A stretch of DNA of 64,000 nt from Pseudidiomarina aquimaris (GCF_003987395.1 NZ_PIPT01000006.1:124001-188000); one strand, 5' to 3'; numbered from the stretch's first letter, positions 9,542 through 18,068 are shown. The notes: a model not told the origin generated them from the sequence alone. Program-made: numbers and translations.

Positions 9542-11296
9542 TTAGCGATCAATAAATTGAATCGGTAGTTCGATGGTATAAGCCAAACCTTCTTGCGGGG
9601 CCGACTTAATTGAAATTTTACCTTTGAAGGTTTGTGCCACGAGGCTGTGAATGATGTGCGTACCTAAGCCGCTCCCACCGCGCTCGCGACGAGTGGTATA
9701 AAACGGTGTGAACAACTGCTCTTGTTGGGACTCGGTTAATCCTTTGCCATCGTCTTGATAATGCAGCGTTAGCACATCGCCTCGACGCGACAGCGATAGT
9801 TCAAGGTGTCCCTCTTGATCGTCTTCAAAGGCATGAATCAGCGAGTTGAGAATTAAATTAGTAATGATTTGCGCCAAGGCACCAGCATTACAGCGCACAT
9901 TAAAGTCTTCTGGGCAATCGAGGCTAAATTTGTGCGGAGTATTTTTAAACCGCGGACGTAGTGCTTGCAGAACGCTTTCAATATAGTTTTTTACATTGAT
10001 TTCTCGAACTGCATCGGACGTTTGATCCACGGCAACTTGTTTAAAGCTCCCTAATAATTCTGAAGCGCGTTGAAGATTACTTTCGAGCAAGCCGACACTT
10101 TCACCGCCAGCGGCCAAAAACTCACGCAACTGGGCCTCGGTAAGCTCACGATTTTCAAGTGCAGTGCGCATGGCCTCGAGCTTTTCGCCCAAAACACTGG
10201 CAGCGGTGATACCAATCCCCAATGGCGTACCAACATCATGGGTGATACCGCCTACTAAGCGGCCAAGTGCCGCTAGTTTTTCTGCTTCGAGCAGCTGGTC
10301 TTGTAAACGTTCTGAGGCCGTGACTGAGCTTTGTAATTGTTGGTTTGCCTCACGCAAGTCTTCTTCAATAATTTTTCGTTGACGGATTTCCCGTTCAAGT
10401 TTCTCTTGGCGTTGCTCGAGTTCGTTCTTGCGCCGCTCGAGGTCAGTTAAAACCTGACTCAAGCTGGAGGTTTTACGCGCCACTTCTTGCTCAAGCATGG
10501 CATTTTGGTCATCTAATTGACGGTTGGCTTTGAGCAATTGCTGTTGCGTGCGTTTTAAGTCCTCTTGATAGTCTTCGATGCTATCGAGCAGCTGGTTGTA
10601 GGCTTGCTCTAGCATCGTAAACTCCGCTTGGCGGTGACTTTTCAGGTTGATACGTGAATGCTCAAGATCATCGAGGCGGAAGTTGCGTATTTGCTGGGTC
10701 AGCATCTCCATAGGACGGTTCAGCATACGACTAAACGCCAAGGTAAACAGCACAATCAAAAAGGTGCTTTTAATGATGGCGTTACCAAAAATAAAATAGA
10801 GACTAAAACGGATGCGCTCGAGGGCGATATCACGGGTTGAGAACAGGGTAACGTCACCGACACGGTTGGAGGTGCCTGCGAATTCAAAAATAATCGAGGA
10901 GTAATAGCCGAACAGCCCGTTGTGCTCTTCAATCACGTAGTCCTCAACGTCCGCCGCGAGGTTATAGGTATTGACGTTCTCGGTTAGGCCCAACTTAACG
11001 ATCACGTCGCCGCCTTCATCGCGAATCACGATGCCAGCGATGGCTGGAATATTGATCAAACCCTCAGCAATCGCTTCAATTTGTGGATTATTGTACTCCC
11101 ACAGCGAGCGGGCTACGGAATTACTAAAAGTGCTTTGTTGGTTTTGCAATTCCTGAACGAGTTGGCTTTTGGTATCAAAGTACTCACCCATTACCTGCAC
11201 ACAGGTCACCACCAGCGTCAGCACAAAATACACTGACAACACGTTGGTAAGCAGGGATTTGGAAATTTTGGTGGTACCTGACATCGACTCACTCAT
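9542..11296 (-). CDS. orphan membrane sensor histidine kinase
   Basis: A 584-residue two-pass sensor kinase. Visible in order: membrane segment about 15-36, periplasmic domain 37-163, second membrane segment about 166-188, a HAMP-like stretch to about 245, a long coiled coil (about 240-340, rich in E, Q, R), the H-box ITHDVGTPLG with phospho-acceptor His353, N-box TNLILNSLIHAF, and ATP-lid motifs DDGKGL and GGSGLGTHI. The H-box class with a long coiled coil resembles kinases of chemotaxis-like or two-component hybrid lineages. No response regulator gene is adjacent. It is divergent from the PhoB-box lipoprotein gene, so its promoter shares the 11297-11449 gap, but the PhoB repeats there face the lipoprotein. 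Ligand unknown. Confidence 0.88.
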   Translation of the reverse strand: MSESMSGTTKISKSLLTNVLSVYFVLTLVVTCVQVMGEYFDTKSQLVQELQNQQSTFSNSVARSLWEYNNPQIEAIAEGLINIPAIAGIVIRDEGGDVIVKLGLTENVNTYNLAADVEDYVIEEHNGLFGYYSSIIFEFAGTSNRVGDVTLFSTRDIALERIRFSLYFIFGNAIIKSTFLIVLFTLAFSRMLNRPMEMLTQQIRNFRLDDLEHSRINLKSHRQAEFTMLEQAYNQLLDSIEDYQEDLKRTQQQLLKANRQLDDQNAMLEQEVARKTSSLSQVLTDLERRKNELEQRQEKLEREIRQRKIIEEDLREANQQLQSSVTASERLQDQLLEAEKLAALGRLVGGITHDVGTPLGIGITAASVLGEKLEAMRTALENRELTEAQLREFLAAGGESVGLLESNLQRASELLGSFKQVAVDQTSDAVREINVKNYIESVLQALRPRFKNTPHKFSLDCPEDFNVRCNAGALAQIITNLILNSLIHAFEDDQEGHLELSLSRRGDVLTLHYQDDGKGLTESQQEQLFTPFYTTRRERGGSGLGTHIIHSLVAQTFKGKISIKSAPQEGLAYTIELPIQFIDR

Positions 11297-11348
11297 TTGT
11301 TGGCTGTGCTCAGTTTATCCAATCTCTCCTCGAGCGCAACTATTCCTA

Positions 11349-11404
11349 TTGTCATGAAGTGTTCATAAACGCGTCACCTAGGTGTCACATAACCTCCTTA
11401 AAGT
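11349..11404 (+). promoter_or_regulatory. PhoB-type promoter of the lipoprotein / TonB receptor pair
   Basis: Four heptamers at exact 11-base period: TTGTCAT (11349), TGTTCAT (11360), GCGTCAC (11371) and GTGTCAC (11382), matching the PhoB half-site CTGTCAT with 4-base A/T-containing spacers. A -10-like TAAAGT follows the last heptamer by 10 bases. PhoB sites replace the -35 element in known Pho promoters. Confidence 0.8.
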
Positions 11405-11449
11405 GCGTTCACGAAATTCAGATTCGGCTACAATCCTTTGGAGACTAAC

Positions 11450-12919
11450 ATGAACCGCACTAAAGCTTTCGCTCTTTCTGCCCTGACCGCTTCTATGCTA
11501 CTTGCTGGTTGTGGTGGCGACATCAACTTGACGCCTACTTCAATCGACAACTCAGTTAATGAAGGTGGTGGCAGCACGCCAGATACCAACAACTGTGCTT
11601 CTTACGAGTCTTCTGGTACGACGATTCGTGGTGAGAAAATCGGTGCAGACTGCGTTTATCCACGTAGCTTCTCAACGCCAGAAAGCCCAGTGACGAGCGA
11701 CATTCGTTTGGTAGAACTGCCAGGCGGCGCGCACATTTTCCCGAATGGTCTTTATATCGGTGAAAACGTTGAAGCTACTGCAGACGTCAACCGTGAAGGT
11801 CCAACCTTGACCATCGATGCAGGTGTAACACTTGCTTTTGAAGACGGCGACTCGTTCGTACGTATTGCACGTGGTGCAAACATCATGGCAGATGGTAACC
11901 GTAACGCGCCGATCACTTTCACTTCGGTACAAGAAGTTGAAGGCTTTGACATTGACGAAAATGCCCGTGGTTTGTGGGGCGGTATCGTTATTAATGGCTT
12001 CGGTATCTCGAACAAATGTGATCAGAACGACCTAGCCAACTGTGTACTGCAAGGTGAAGGTGGCGCAGGCTTCTATGGTGGTGATGACAATGCGGATGAC
12101 TCAGGCGTATTACGTTATGCCTTGGTTAAGTATGCGGGCTACGAAGTCTCACTGGACAACGAGTTGAACGGTATCACTTTCAACGCAGTGGGCTCAGGTA
12201 CGACTCTCGAATATATCCAAGTTCACAATAACCTGGATGATGGTATTGAGTTCTTCGGCGGAGCAGCCAACGTGAAAAACGTAGTTCTGACCGGTAACGA
12301 TGATGACTCATTGGATTGGGCTGATGGCTGGCAAGGTAAGATTCAGTACATTCTGGTGAAGCATGCTGATGACCGCGCCAACCGTGCTATCGAAGCGGAT
12401 GGTAACAGCGGCAACAACGACGCAACTCCGTACTCAGACCCGATCATTGCTAACTTCACTTCAATTGGTTCGCTAACAGCTACAGATGGTTCTGACGAGT
12501 CAGAAGGTGTGTTGGTGCGTGAAGGTACGCACGGCGCATTATATAACTTTGTGATCACTGAAGCGCGTGGCGAATGTTTGGAAATCGATGATGCTGCAAC
12601 CCTAACCGCAGCAGCGAACGGTGACCTCTCTATCCAGAACTCAGTCATTGCATGTACTGAGAACTTTAAAGATACCGATACCCAGAACTGGTTCGAAGCT
12701 GGTACAGGCAACGTAACACTGAGTGCTGGCGCAAGTGTATTGACTTCAGGCTACATCACAGCAAGCGATATGGCAGACGCTTCAGGTGCACCAGTGACGG
12801 TAACGCCAAAAACTGACCTGAGCAGCATTGACCCATTCTTTGATGATGTCGACTTCATCGGTGCGGTAAGCGAAGACGACGATTGGACCAACGGCTGGAC
12901 CGTAGGCCTGCGCGACTAA
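11450..12919 (+). CDS. surface-type lipoprotein with predicted beta-helix repeats, partner of TonB receptor
   Basis: A 489-residue lipoprotein (lipobox LLAGC, Cys21) that is rich in Asn, Asp and Gly. The pattern of the body (LTIDAGVTLAF, then GLWGGIVINGFG, then SGVLRYALVKYAG, GTTLEYIQVHNNLDDGIEFFGG, DDDSLDWADGW) is that of a large family of predicted right-handed beta-helix secreted proteins, common in Bacteroidetes and marine proteobacteria, usually of unknown function. A conserved Asp cluster around DDSLDW could bind metal or substrate; this is inference. ATG at 11450 is chosen over an in-frame TTG at 11438 because GGAG precedes it and the signal peptide then starts MNRTK. Followed after 70 bases by a TonB receptor gene, with which it probably forms an operon behind four PhoB heptamers. 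A short hairpin (around 12933-12946) lies between the two genes. Confidence 0.8.
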   Translation: MNRTKAFALSALTASMLLAGCGGDINLTPTSIDNSVNEGGGSTPDTNNCASYESSGTTIRGEKIGADCVYPRSFSTPESPVTSDIRLVELPGGAHIFPNGLYIGENVEATADVNREGPTLTIDAGVTLAFEDGDSFVRIARGANIMADGNRNAPITFTSVQEVEGFDIDENARGLWGGIVINGFGISNKCDQNDLANCVLQGEGGAGFYGGDDNADDSGVLRYALVKYAGYEVSLDNELNGITFNAVGSGTTLEYIQVHNNLDDGIEFFGGAANVKNVVLTGNDDDSLDWADGWQGKIQYILVKHADDRANRAIEADGNSGNNDATPYSDPIIANFTSIGSLTATDGSDESEGVLVREGTHGALYNFVITEARGECLEIDDAATLTAAANGDLSIQNSVIACTENFKDTDTQNWFEAGTGNVTLSAGASVLTSGYITASDMADASGAPVTVTPKTDLSSIDPFFDDVDFIGAVSEDDDWTNGWTVGLRD

Positions 12920-12989
12920 ACACGGATTAGGGGCACATGGATGTGCATCTTTCCCCCGTATTTCTCAAGTCACGCAATCGGAGTTTCCT

Positions 12990-15623
12990 ATGAAAAAGCA
13001 GGCTGTTTTAACTCAAAGTAAACTGGGCCTTGCCATCGCGCTAGCGTTGTCAGGACCTGTTGCTTATGCACAACAAGAAACGTCAACCAGTGATGATACG
13101 ACAATTGAAGAAGTGGTAACCACTGGTACAAGGCTACAGGGCTCGGCTGCTGCAGTGGTTGAAGAGCGCAAGGCTCAAGCTTTCGTAGCGGATATTCTTG
13201 GTGCAGAGCAAATTTCCCGAACTGGTGATAGCGATGCAGCTGCGGCGTTGCGCCGTGTAACTGGTTTGACACTGGTGGATGGTAAATTCATTTATGTTCG
13301 TGGTTTAGGTGAGCGCTATTCAAGTACGCAATTAAATGGTGCGTCGGTACCATCACCTGATCCAACTCGAAATGTTATTCCACTTGATATGTTTCCAGCT
13401 AGCATCATCGAGAGTATGGCAGTACAAAAATCATACTCACCTGATATGCCAGCAAACTTTGGTGGCGGTAATGTTGATATTCGTACAGTCTCGATTCCAA
13501 CCGAAGAAGTGTTTGATGTTTCAATTGGAACCGGCTGGAATACTAACTTATCTGACGACGGTTTTAGTTACTCTGGCGGCAGTGATGATTGGCTTGGTGA
13601 AGACGACGGTACCCGCGCTCTCTCGCCCGAAATGTGGTCTGCCTTAGCGCGTTATCAAGAGTCGATTAACACCGCGAGTATTGCCAGCTACGAGAATATC
13701 TCGTTAGCCGAAGCCGCAGAAATTAACCGTAGCCTTGCGGCGTCAATGAATACGCAAAACGAAGTGTACAGTAAGTCGATGGCGCCTGATATCAAGGGCT
13801 CACTGACCTATGGTTCAAACTACGATTTGGGTAACGATATTACCTTTGGTTTCTTAGCCGGTGTTGATTATGACAGCGGTTGGTCGAACAATGAAGAAAC
13901 TGAAGAAGTGCTCGGTATCGCCAATGGCGAGACCGTGGTGAATCAACGCAGTGAAACCCGCGTTACTACCCAAGACGTTGAACTGAGCGGCTTATTAAAC
14001 TTCGGCTTGCAAATTGGTGACTATCATAAGCTTGAAACCTCGACGATTTTCTTACGCAACACTTCAGATCGTGTAGAGCAGGGTGGCATCGAAACGCCGA
14101 ACTCAATTAATGAGGATGGCTTAAGCTACTATGACACTGATATTCGCTATGAGCAGCGCGAACTTTTAACCAACCAAATCCGTGGCTCGCATTATTTTCC
14201 TGAACTGTGGGGCTTTGCCTTGGATTGGCAATATGCTGACTCACGCGCTAACCGTGATGCACCGGGTGAAGTCTTTTACCGCCGTATCAACAATCGCGAT
14301 CTAGGTGAAGGCATTGGTGACTTGGCGTTCCAACAGACGCGTACCGCGACCACCATGCAATTCCAAACGCTGCAGGATGATGCCCAGGATTGGCGAGTGG
14401 ATGGAGAGTTGCCATTGTATTTGGCTGATATGGAAATCTTAGTCAAAGGCGGTGGACAAGTTTCGAAAAAAGCTCGTTCTTCGTATTCACGTCGCTTCGC
14501 CTTGAGTGCTGAACAAGTGGCGAATGAAGACCTGGTTAATGTTGGCTACAACGACTTGTTTAGTGTTGGCAACATTACTGATGCTGACTTTGGTCTAGCG
14601 TTGTTTGGCGCGCCAACGGCAACCGATCCGAACTACCTTGCTGCTCAGCAAATCGAAGCTGGTTACGGCTTGCTTGATGTCCAAGTGAATCAAGATTGGC
14701 GGGTCAGCGGTGGTCTGCGTTGGGAGCAATATACCCAAGTTGCAGCGCAACTAGACATTCGCGACATGACCGTTATCGGTGACGCGGCAGAAGCAGGTCG
14801 TATGGAAGACGATATCTATGGCTCACTCGCACTGACCTATCAACTGAACGATGAAATGCAACTGCGTTTCGGCTACGGCAGCACTGTTGTACGTCCAGAC
14901 TTGCGAGAGCTAACCGAAGTCATCTTCGTTGACCCGATCACCAACTTCAAGGTGCGTGGTAACAGCGAGCTGATGACCACCGACATTGATAACTTCGATG
15001 TGCGTTGGGAGTGGTACCTGCCTTCAGGTGAAAACTACTCTGTGGCAGCGTTCTACAAAGATCTCGCCAACCCAATTGAGGCAGTGGAAGCCAAAGGTAC
15101 CGACTCCGACCGAGTGATTACCTTCTTGAATGGCCAGGCTGGTGAAGTGTATGGCGTTGAATTTGAATTCTTGAAAGACTTAACAGCGCTTGCTGACGGC
15201 TTATTTGTCACTGGTAACCTGACCCTTTCAGATTCTGAAATTAGCATCGCTAACACAGGTAACGTGGAGCTCACCAACAATACCCGTCGTATGACTGGGC
15301 ATTCGAAGTATGTTGCCAACTTGCAGTTAGGATACGATTCACTGAATGGTGAACACAGTGCCTCGTTGATCTACAACGTCGCAGGCGAGCGCATTGCGTT
15401 TGCGGGTGTGAAGCAGGGTGAAATCGGTATCGACGATGCCTTCGAGCAACCGTTCCATAGCCTGGATGCAGTTTACACGTACTACCCAGACTTCAATTCG
15501 AAGCTGAAGTTCAAGGTGCAAAATCTGTTGGGTGACGACGTTGAAATCGAGCAGAACGGTCGAATGATTCAGATGCGTACGGTCGGCACGGGCATTAGCT
15601 TGGAGTATAGCTATTCGTTCTGA
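12990..15623 (+). CDS. TonB-dependent outer-membrane receptor (Pho-controlled)
   Basis: An 877-residue outer-membrane receptor. A signal peptide ends at AYAQ (about residue 27), a TonB-box-like stretch IEEVVTTG follows (about 39-46), then the plug domain with RRVTGLTLVDGKFIYVRGLG and ESMAVQKSYSPDMPANFGGG, and a 22-strand barrel ending in the aromatic C-terminus EYSYSF typical of outer-membrane proteins. This plug signature (RGLGERYSSTQLNGA) belongs to a TonB receptor subgroup often paired with the beta-helix lipoprotein seen just upstream. ATG at 12990 has GGAG nine bases upstream. Substrate unknown; the PhoB promoter of the upstream gene suggests a phosphorus-containing compound. A strong terminator follows at 15654. 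Confidence 0.9.
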   Translation: MKKQAVLTQSKLGLAIALALSGPVAYAQQETSTSDDTTIEEVVTTGTRLQGSAAAVVEERKAQAFVADILGAEQISRTGDSDAAAALRRVTGLTLVDGKFIYVRGLGERYSSTQLNGASVPSPDPTRNVIPLDMFPASIIESMAVQKSYSPDMPANFGGGNVDIRTVSIPTEEVFDVSIGTGWNTNLSDDGFSYSGGSDDWLGEDDGTRALSPEMWSALARYQESINTASIASYENISLAEAAEINRSLAASMNTQNEVYSKSMAPDIKGSLTYGSNYDLGNDITFGFLAGVDYDSGWSNNEETEEVLGIANGETVVNQRSETRVTTQDVELSGLLNFGLQIGDYHKLETSTIFLRNTSDRVEQGGIETPNSINEDGLSYYDTDIRYEQRELLTNQIRGSHYFPELWGFALDWQYADSRANRDAPGEVFYRRINNRDLGEGIGDLAFQQTRTATTMQFQTLQDDAQDWRVDGELPLYLADMEILVKGGGQVSKKARSSYSRRFALSAEQVANEDLVNVGYNDLFSVGNITDADFGLALFGAPTATDPNYLAAQQIEAGYGLLDVQVNQDWRVSGGLRWEQYTQVAAQLDIRDMTVIGDAAEAGRMEDDIYGSLALTYQLNDEMQLRFGYGSTVVRPDLRELTEVIFVDPITNFKVRGNSELMTTDIDNFDVRWEWYLPSGENYSVAAFYKDLANPIEAVEAKGTDSDRVITFLNGQAGEVYGVEFEFLKDLTALADGLFVTGNLTLSDSEISIANTGNVELTNNTRRMTGHSKYVANLQLGYDSLNGEHSASLIYNVAGERIAFAGVKQGEIGIDDAFEQPFHSLDAVYTYYPDFNSKLKFKVQNLLGDDVEIEQNGRMIQMRTVGTGISLEYSYSF

Positions 15624-15653
15624 CGGTGGTTGCTGAACGTTCTGACTGATTTG

Positions 15654-15679
15654 AAACGGGGGCCAAGGCTCCCGTTTTT
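15654..15679 (+). terminator. intrinsic terminator after TonB receptor gene
   Basis: Ten-pair stem (15654-15663 with 15668-15677, one G-T pair), loop CAAG, followed by a T tract. Ends the lipoprotein-receptor operon 30 bases after the stop codon. Confidence 0.85.
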
Positions 15680-15683
15680 GTAT

Positions 15684-15706
15684 GTAGCCCGCAGTTCTAC
15701 TGCGGG
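15684..15706 (+). repeat. REP-like palindrome, copy 1 (GTAG type)
   Basis: GTAG (15684-15687) followed by a 7-pair stem CCCGCAG/CTGCGGG with loop TTCTA. A GTAG foot next to an imperfect hairpin is the hallmark of REP elements mobilised by RAYT transposases. Pairs with the inverted copy at 15749-15771. Confidence 0.75.
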
Positions 15707-15748
15707 GAATAGCGAATTGAACCAGCATCGTTGAAACGTGAGATCTGT

Positions 15749-15771
15749 CCCGTGGTAAAACCACGGGCTAC
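15749..15771 (-). repeat. REP-like palindrome, copy 2, inverted
   Basis: On the minus strand GTAG (15771-15768) followed by a 7-pair stem CCCGTGG/CCACGGG with loop TTTTA. Same design as copy 1 but with compensatory changes in the stem; the two face away from each other 42 bases apart, like a BIME unit. Confidence 0.75.
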
Positions 15772-15812
15772 GCTATTTGTTGAAACCTAAAGCTAGATGG
15801 TTTCTAATCATT

Positions 15813-15902
15813 AGCGAACAGCGAACAGCGAACAGCGAACAGCGAACAGCGAACAGCGAACAGCGAACAGCGAACAGCGAACAGCGAACAGCGAACAGCG
15901 AA
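15813..15902. repeat. tandem heptamer array (AGCGAAC), about 12.9 copies
   Basis: Twelve perfect copies of AGCGAAC plus AGCGAA, without a single mismatch, ending 11 bases before the start codon of the mechanosensitive channel gene. The heptamer is not a multiple of three, so slippage would change spacing but not add codons. No start codon lies within the array; a TAG in the channel gene's frame overlaps its first base. Related, diverged heptamers occur at 46163-46240. Confidence 0.95.
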
Positions 15903-15913
15903 TAACGGACTTT

Positions 15914-17188
15914 ATGCAGGACTTACAAGAAAAACTTGAAACCGCAGAACAATGGCTGATTGAACGGCCCGACATGGACACGCTTACCAAGTTAGGTTTG
16001 CTCCTGCTGGGTGCCTGGATCGCCAACTTCATAGTGAAGAAAGTTTTACTGCGTGGCTTGCTGAACCTCATCAGCTACACACCTGTGGGCAAAGATCGAC
16101 AAGCAATTGAGCGCAATATTGTGGCTCGCCTTGCGAATGTCGTTCCTGCGCTAGTCATTGCTTTCGGCATCACCTCGGTTCCTAATCTGGTTGAAGAACT
16201 CACGATTGTTGTCACTAACGTCTGTTATGCATTTATTGTCATAACCATCGCACGCGCTATCAGTGGCACGCTGACGATTATTAATATGCTCTATGAGCGG
16301 CAGCCGGATGCTCATGAACGCCCCATCAAGGGCTATATCCAAGTTGCCAAGATCGTGATCTATGCAGTGGCTACCATCTTAATGGTGGCGGTACTGATCG
16401 ATAAATCGCCAGTGATTTTGCTGTCCGGTTTAGGTGCTATGGCGGCGGTCTTGATGTTGGTATTTCAAGATACCTTGTTGAGTCTCGTGGCTAGTGTGCA
16501 AATCACCTCGAATGATATTATTCGGGTTGGTGACTGGGTCGAAATGCCAAACCTTAATGCCGATGGTGATGTCATCGATATCGCCTTGCATCAAGTCAAG
16601 GTGCAAAACTGGGATAAAACCATAACCTTTATTCCTACGCGCCGCTTCATCTCAGACCCGTTCAAAAACTGGCGCGGTATGCAGGAGTCGGGCGGGCGTC
16701 GTATCAAGCGTAGTCTATTACTCGATCAGCAAAGTATTCACTTTTTGACCGAAGATGAAATGAATGCGGTAAAGCGTTTTCGGTTGTTGAAGGATTATTT
16801 GAAAGACAAGCAACAAGAAATCGATGAGTGGAACCAGCAGCTCAAGGACGAAGGCAAAGAGCCAGTGAATACGCGCCGTATTACCAACATCGGTACTTTC
16901 CGCGCTTATGTGAAGAAATATTTGGAAAATAACGAGCGCGTGCATCAGGAAATGACACTGATGGTGCGCCAGTTAAATCCGACTTCTGATGGCCTACCGC
17001 TCGAAGTCTACTGCTTTACCAACACCACAGCTTGGACCGAGTACGAAAGTATCCAGTCGGATATTTTCGACCACTTGCTGTCGATTTTGCCTGAGTTTGG
17101 CTTACGTGTGTTCCAGCATCCAAGTGGTATCGATATGCGCGAAATGACACGAAACTTAAATCAAACTGGCACAAAAGATTCATCCTGA
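15914..17188 (+). CDS. ybdG: YbdG/MscM-type small-conductance mechanosensitive channel
   Basis: A 424-residue MscS-superfamily inner-membrane channel that opens under membrane tension. The closest known relative I recognise is E. coli YbdG (415 residues): shared N-terminus MQDL, pore-region phrase LLSGLGAMAAVLMLVFQD, beta-domain GDWVEMP, then TFIPTRRFISDPFKNW, GGRRIKRS, TNIGTFRAYV, TLMVRQLNP and YESIQSDIFDHL. About five membrane segments lie before residue 200. The conserved MQDL start supports the ATG at 15914, although only a weak GGA precedes it and the tandem heptamer array ends 11 bases upstream. The stop codon overlaps the first of five PhoB heptamers that drive the next operon. Confidence 0.92.
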   Translation: MQDLQEKLETAEQWLIERPDMDTLTKLGLLLLGAWIANFIVKKVLLRGLLNLISYTPVGKDRQAIERNIVARLANVVPALVIAFGITSVPNLVEELTIVVTNVCYAFIVITIARAISGTLTIINMLYERQPDAHERPIKGYIQVAKIVIYAVATILMVAVLIDKSPVILLSGLGAMAAVLMLVFQDTLLSLVASVQITSNDIIRVGDWVEMPNLNADGDVIDIALHQVKVQNWDKTITFIPTRRFISDPFKNWRGMQESGGRRIKRSLLLDQQSIHFLTEDEMNAVKRFRLLKDYLKDKQQEIDEWNQQLKDEGKEPVNTRRITNIGTFRAYVKKYLENNERVHQEMTLMVRQLNPTSDGLPLEVYCFTNTTAWTEYESIQSDIFDHLLSILPEFGLRVFQHPSGIDMREMTRNLNQTGTKDSS

Positions 17189-17240
17189 CATAAAACTGCC
17201 ATAATACAGTCACCAAGCTGTCACAGAACTGACGTATCTT
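17185..17240 (+). promoter_or_regulatory. PhoB-type promoter of the TonB2 operon, five heptamers
   Basis: Five heptamers at exact 11-base period: CTGACAT (17185), CTGCCAT (17196), CAGTCAC (17207), CTGTCAC (17218), CTGACGT (17229). A -10-like TATCTT (17235-17240) begins 10 bases after the fourth heptamer, the spacing also seen upstream of phoB, pstS and pstC here. The first heptamer overlaps the stop codon of the channel gene. Confidence 0.88.
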
Positions 17241-17276
17241 GCACACCATCATTCACAACGTGTGCAAGGTGTTTCC

Positions 17277-18068
17277 ATGAACCCATGTTTCACTCGCACG
17301 CTGTTGGTGGCCAGTTTTCTAGCCACCGTAGGCGTTGCCAGTCCGCAATTAAACGCGCAAGAACAGGCACTCGACCCCGTGGTCGACGCTGCTAATGAAA
17401 TCAACCAAGCTGCGCGTTCTTCTCAACTTACCGTCGATAAAATTGCCGATACGACGCAAGAGCGTTTGCAGCAGTACAAGCAAATTAGTCGTCAAATCGA
17501 AGGACTCGAAGTCTATGTGCAGCAACTGCAAAAGCAGATCGCGTCGCAACAGACCGAAAAAAGCGATTTGAACGCCTCAATCGATGAAGTGAGCGTCGTC
17601 GAGCGTCAAATCACACCTCTCATGCTGCGCATGATCGATAGCTTGGCTACCTTTGTGGAGCTAGATGTTCCTTTCTTACCAGAAGAACGCAACAACCGTA
17701 TCGCCGGACTTGAGGACTTGATGGACCGTGCCGATGTTGATGTGTCTGAGAAGTTTCGTCGGGTTATGGAGGCCTACCAAATCGAGTCGGAATATGGTCG
17801 TACGATTGAAGCCTATAACGGTGCGATGGAAGTCAATGGCCAAAGCCAAGATGTCGAATTCCTTCGCGTAGGGCGCACCGCGCTTATCTACAAGACCCGT
17901 AATGGTGACACCATGGGTGTCTGGAATCAGCAAGCGCGAGCTTGGCAAGAGCTGGACTCCAGTTATGCCGCAAATGTTCAAGAAGCACTCCGTATCGCGC
18001 GTAAGCAACTTGCGCCGGACTTGTTGATGTTGCCGATCTTTCACTCTGACGTTCAGGCAGGAGAGTAA
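17277..18068 (+). CDS. DUF3450 periplasmic protein, first gene of TonB2 operon
   Basis: A 263-residue exported protein: signal peptide to about residue 27 (LNAQ), a long coiled coil (about 30-100, many Q/E/K heptads), then a globular part containing the DUF3450 patterns VPFLPEERNNRIAGLEDLMDR, EKFRRVMEAYQIESEYGRT and LRVGRTALIYKT. The family is regularly encoded beside TtpC-type TonB systems; its role is unproven. I see a resemblance to the periplasmic domain of the next gene product (see findings). ATG at 17277 (AAGGT upstream) is preferred to an in-frame GTG at 17262. It opens a six-gene operon with 3-16 base gaps or short overlaps. Confidence 0.88.
   Translation: MNPCFTRTLLVASFLATVGVASPQLNAQEQALDPVVDAANEINQAARSSQLTVDKIADTTQERLQQYKQISRQIEGLEVYVQQLQKQIASQQTEKSDLNASIDEVSVVERQITPLMLRMIDSLATFVELDVPFLPEERNNRIAGLEDLMDRADVDVSEKFRRVMEAYQIESEYGRTIEAYNGAMEVNGQSQDVEFLRVGRTALIYKTRNGDTMGVWNQQARAWQELDSSYAANVQEALRIARKQLAPDLLMLPIFHSDVQAGE

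Noticed and set aside
12920-12989. Terminator or attenuator between the lipoprotein and receptor genes
   Set aside because: A short GCACA/TGTGC hairpin exists, but without a T tract; not strong enough to list as a terminator.
15339-15764. 141-codon minus-strand ORF over the end of the TonB receptor gene
   Set aside because: Antisense to the receptor C-terminus and running through the terminator and REP palindromes; no supporting motif or start site.
15813-15902. Possible CRISPR array
   Set aside because: Units are 7 bases with no spacers between them; this is a simple tandem repeat.
15811-16071. Minus-strand 86-codon ORF with repeated RCSLFAV residues over the heptamer array
   Set aside because: The repeat has no stop in any minus frame and makes an artificial ORF; it overlaps the start of the well-supported channel gene and has no ribosome-binding site.
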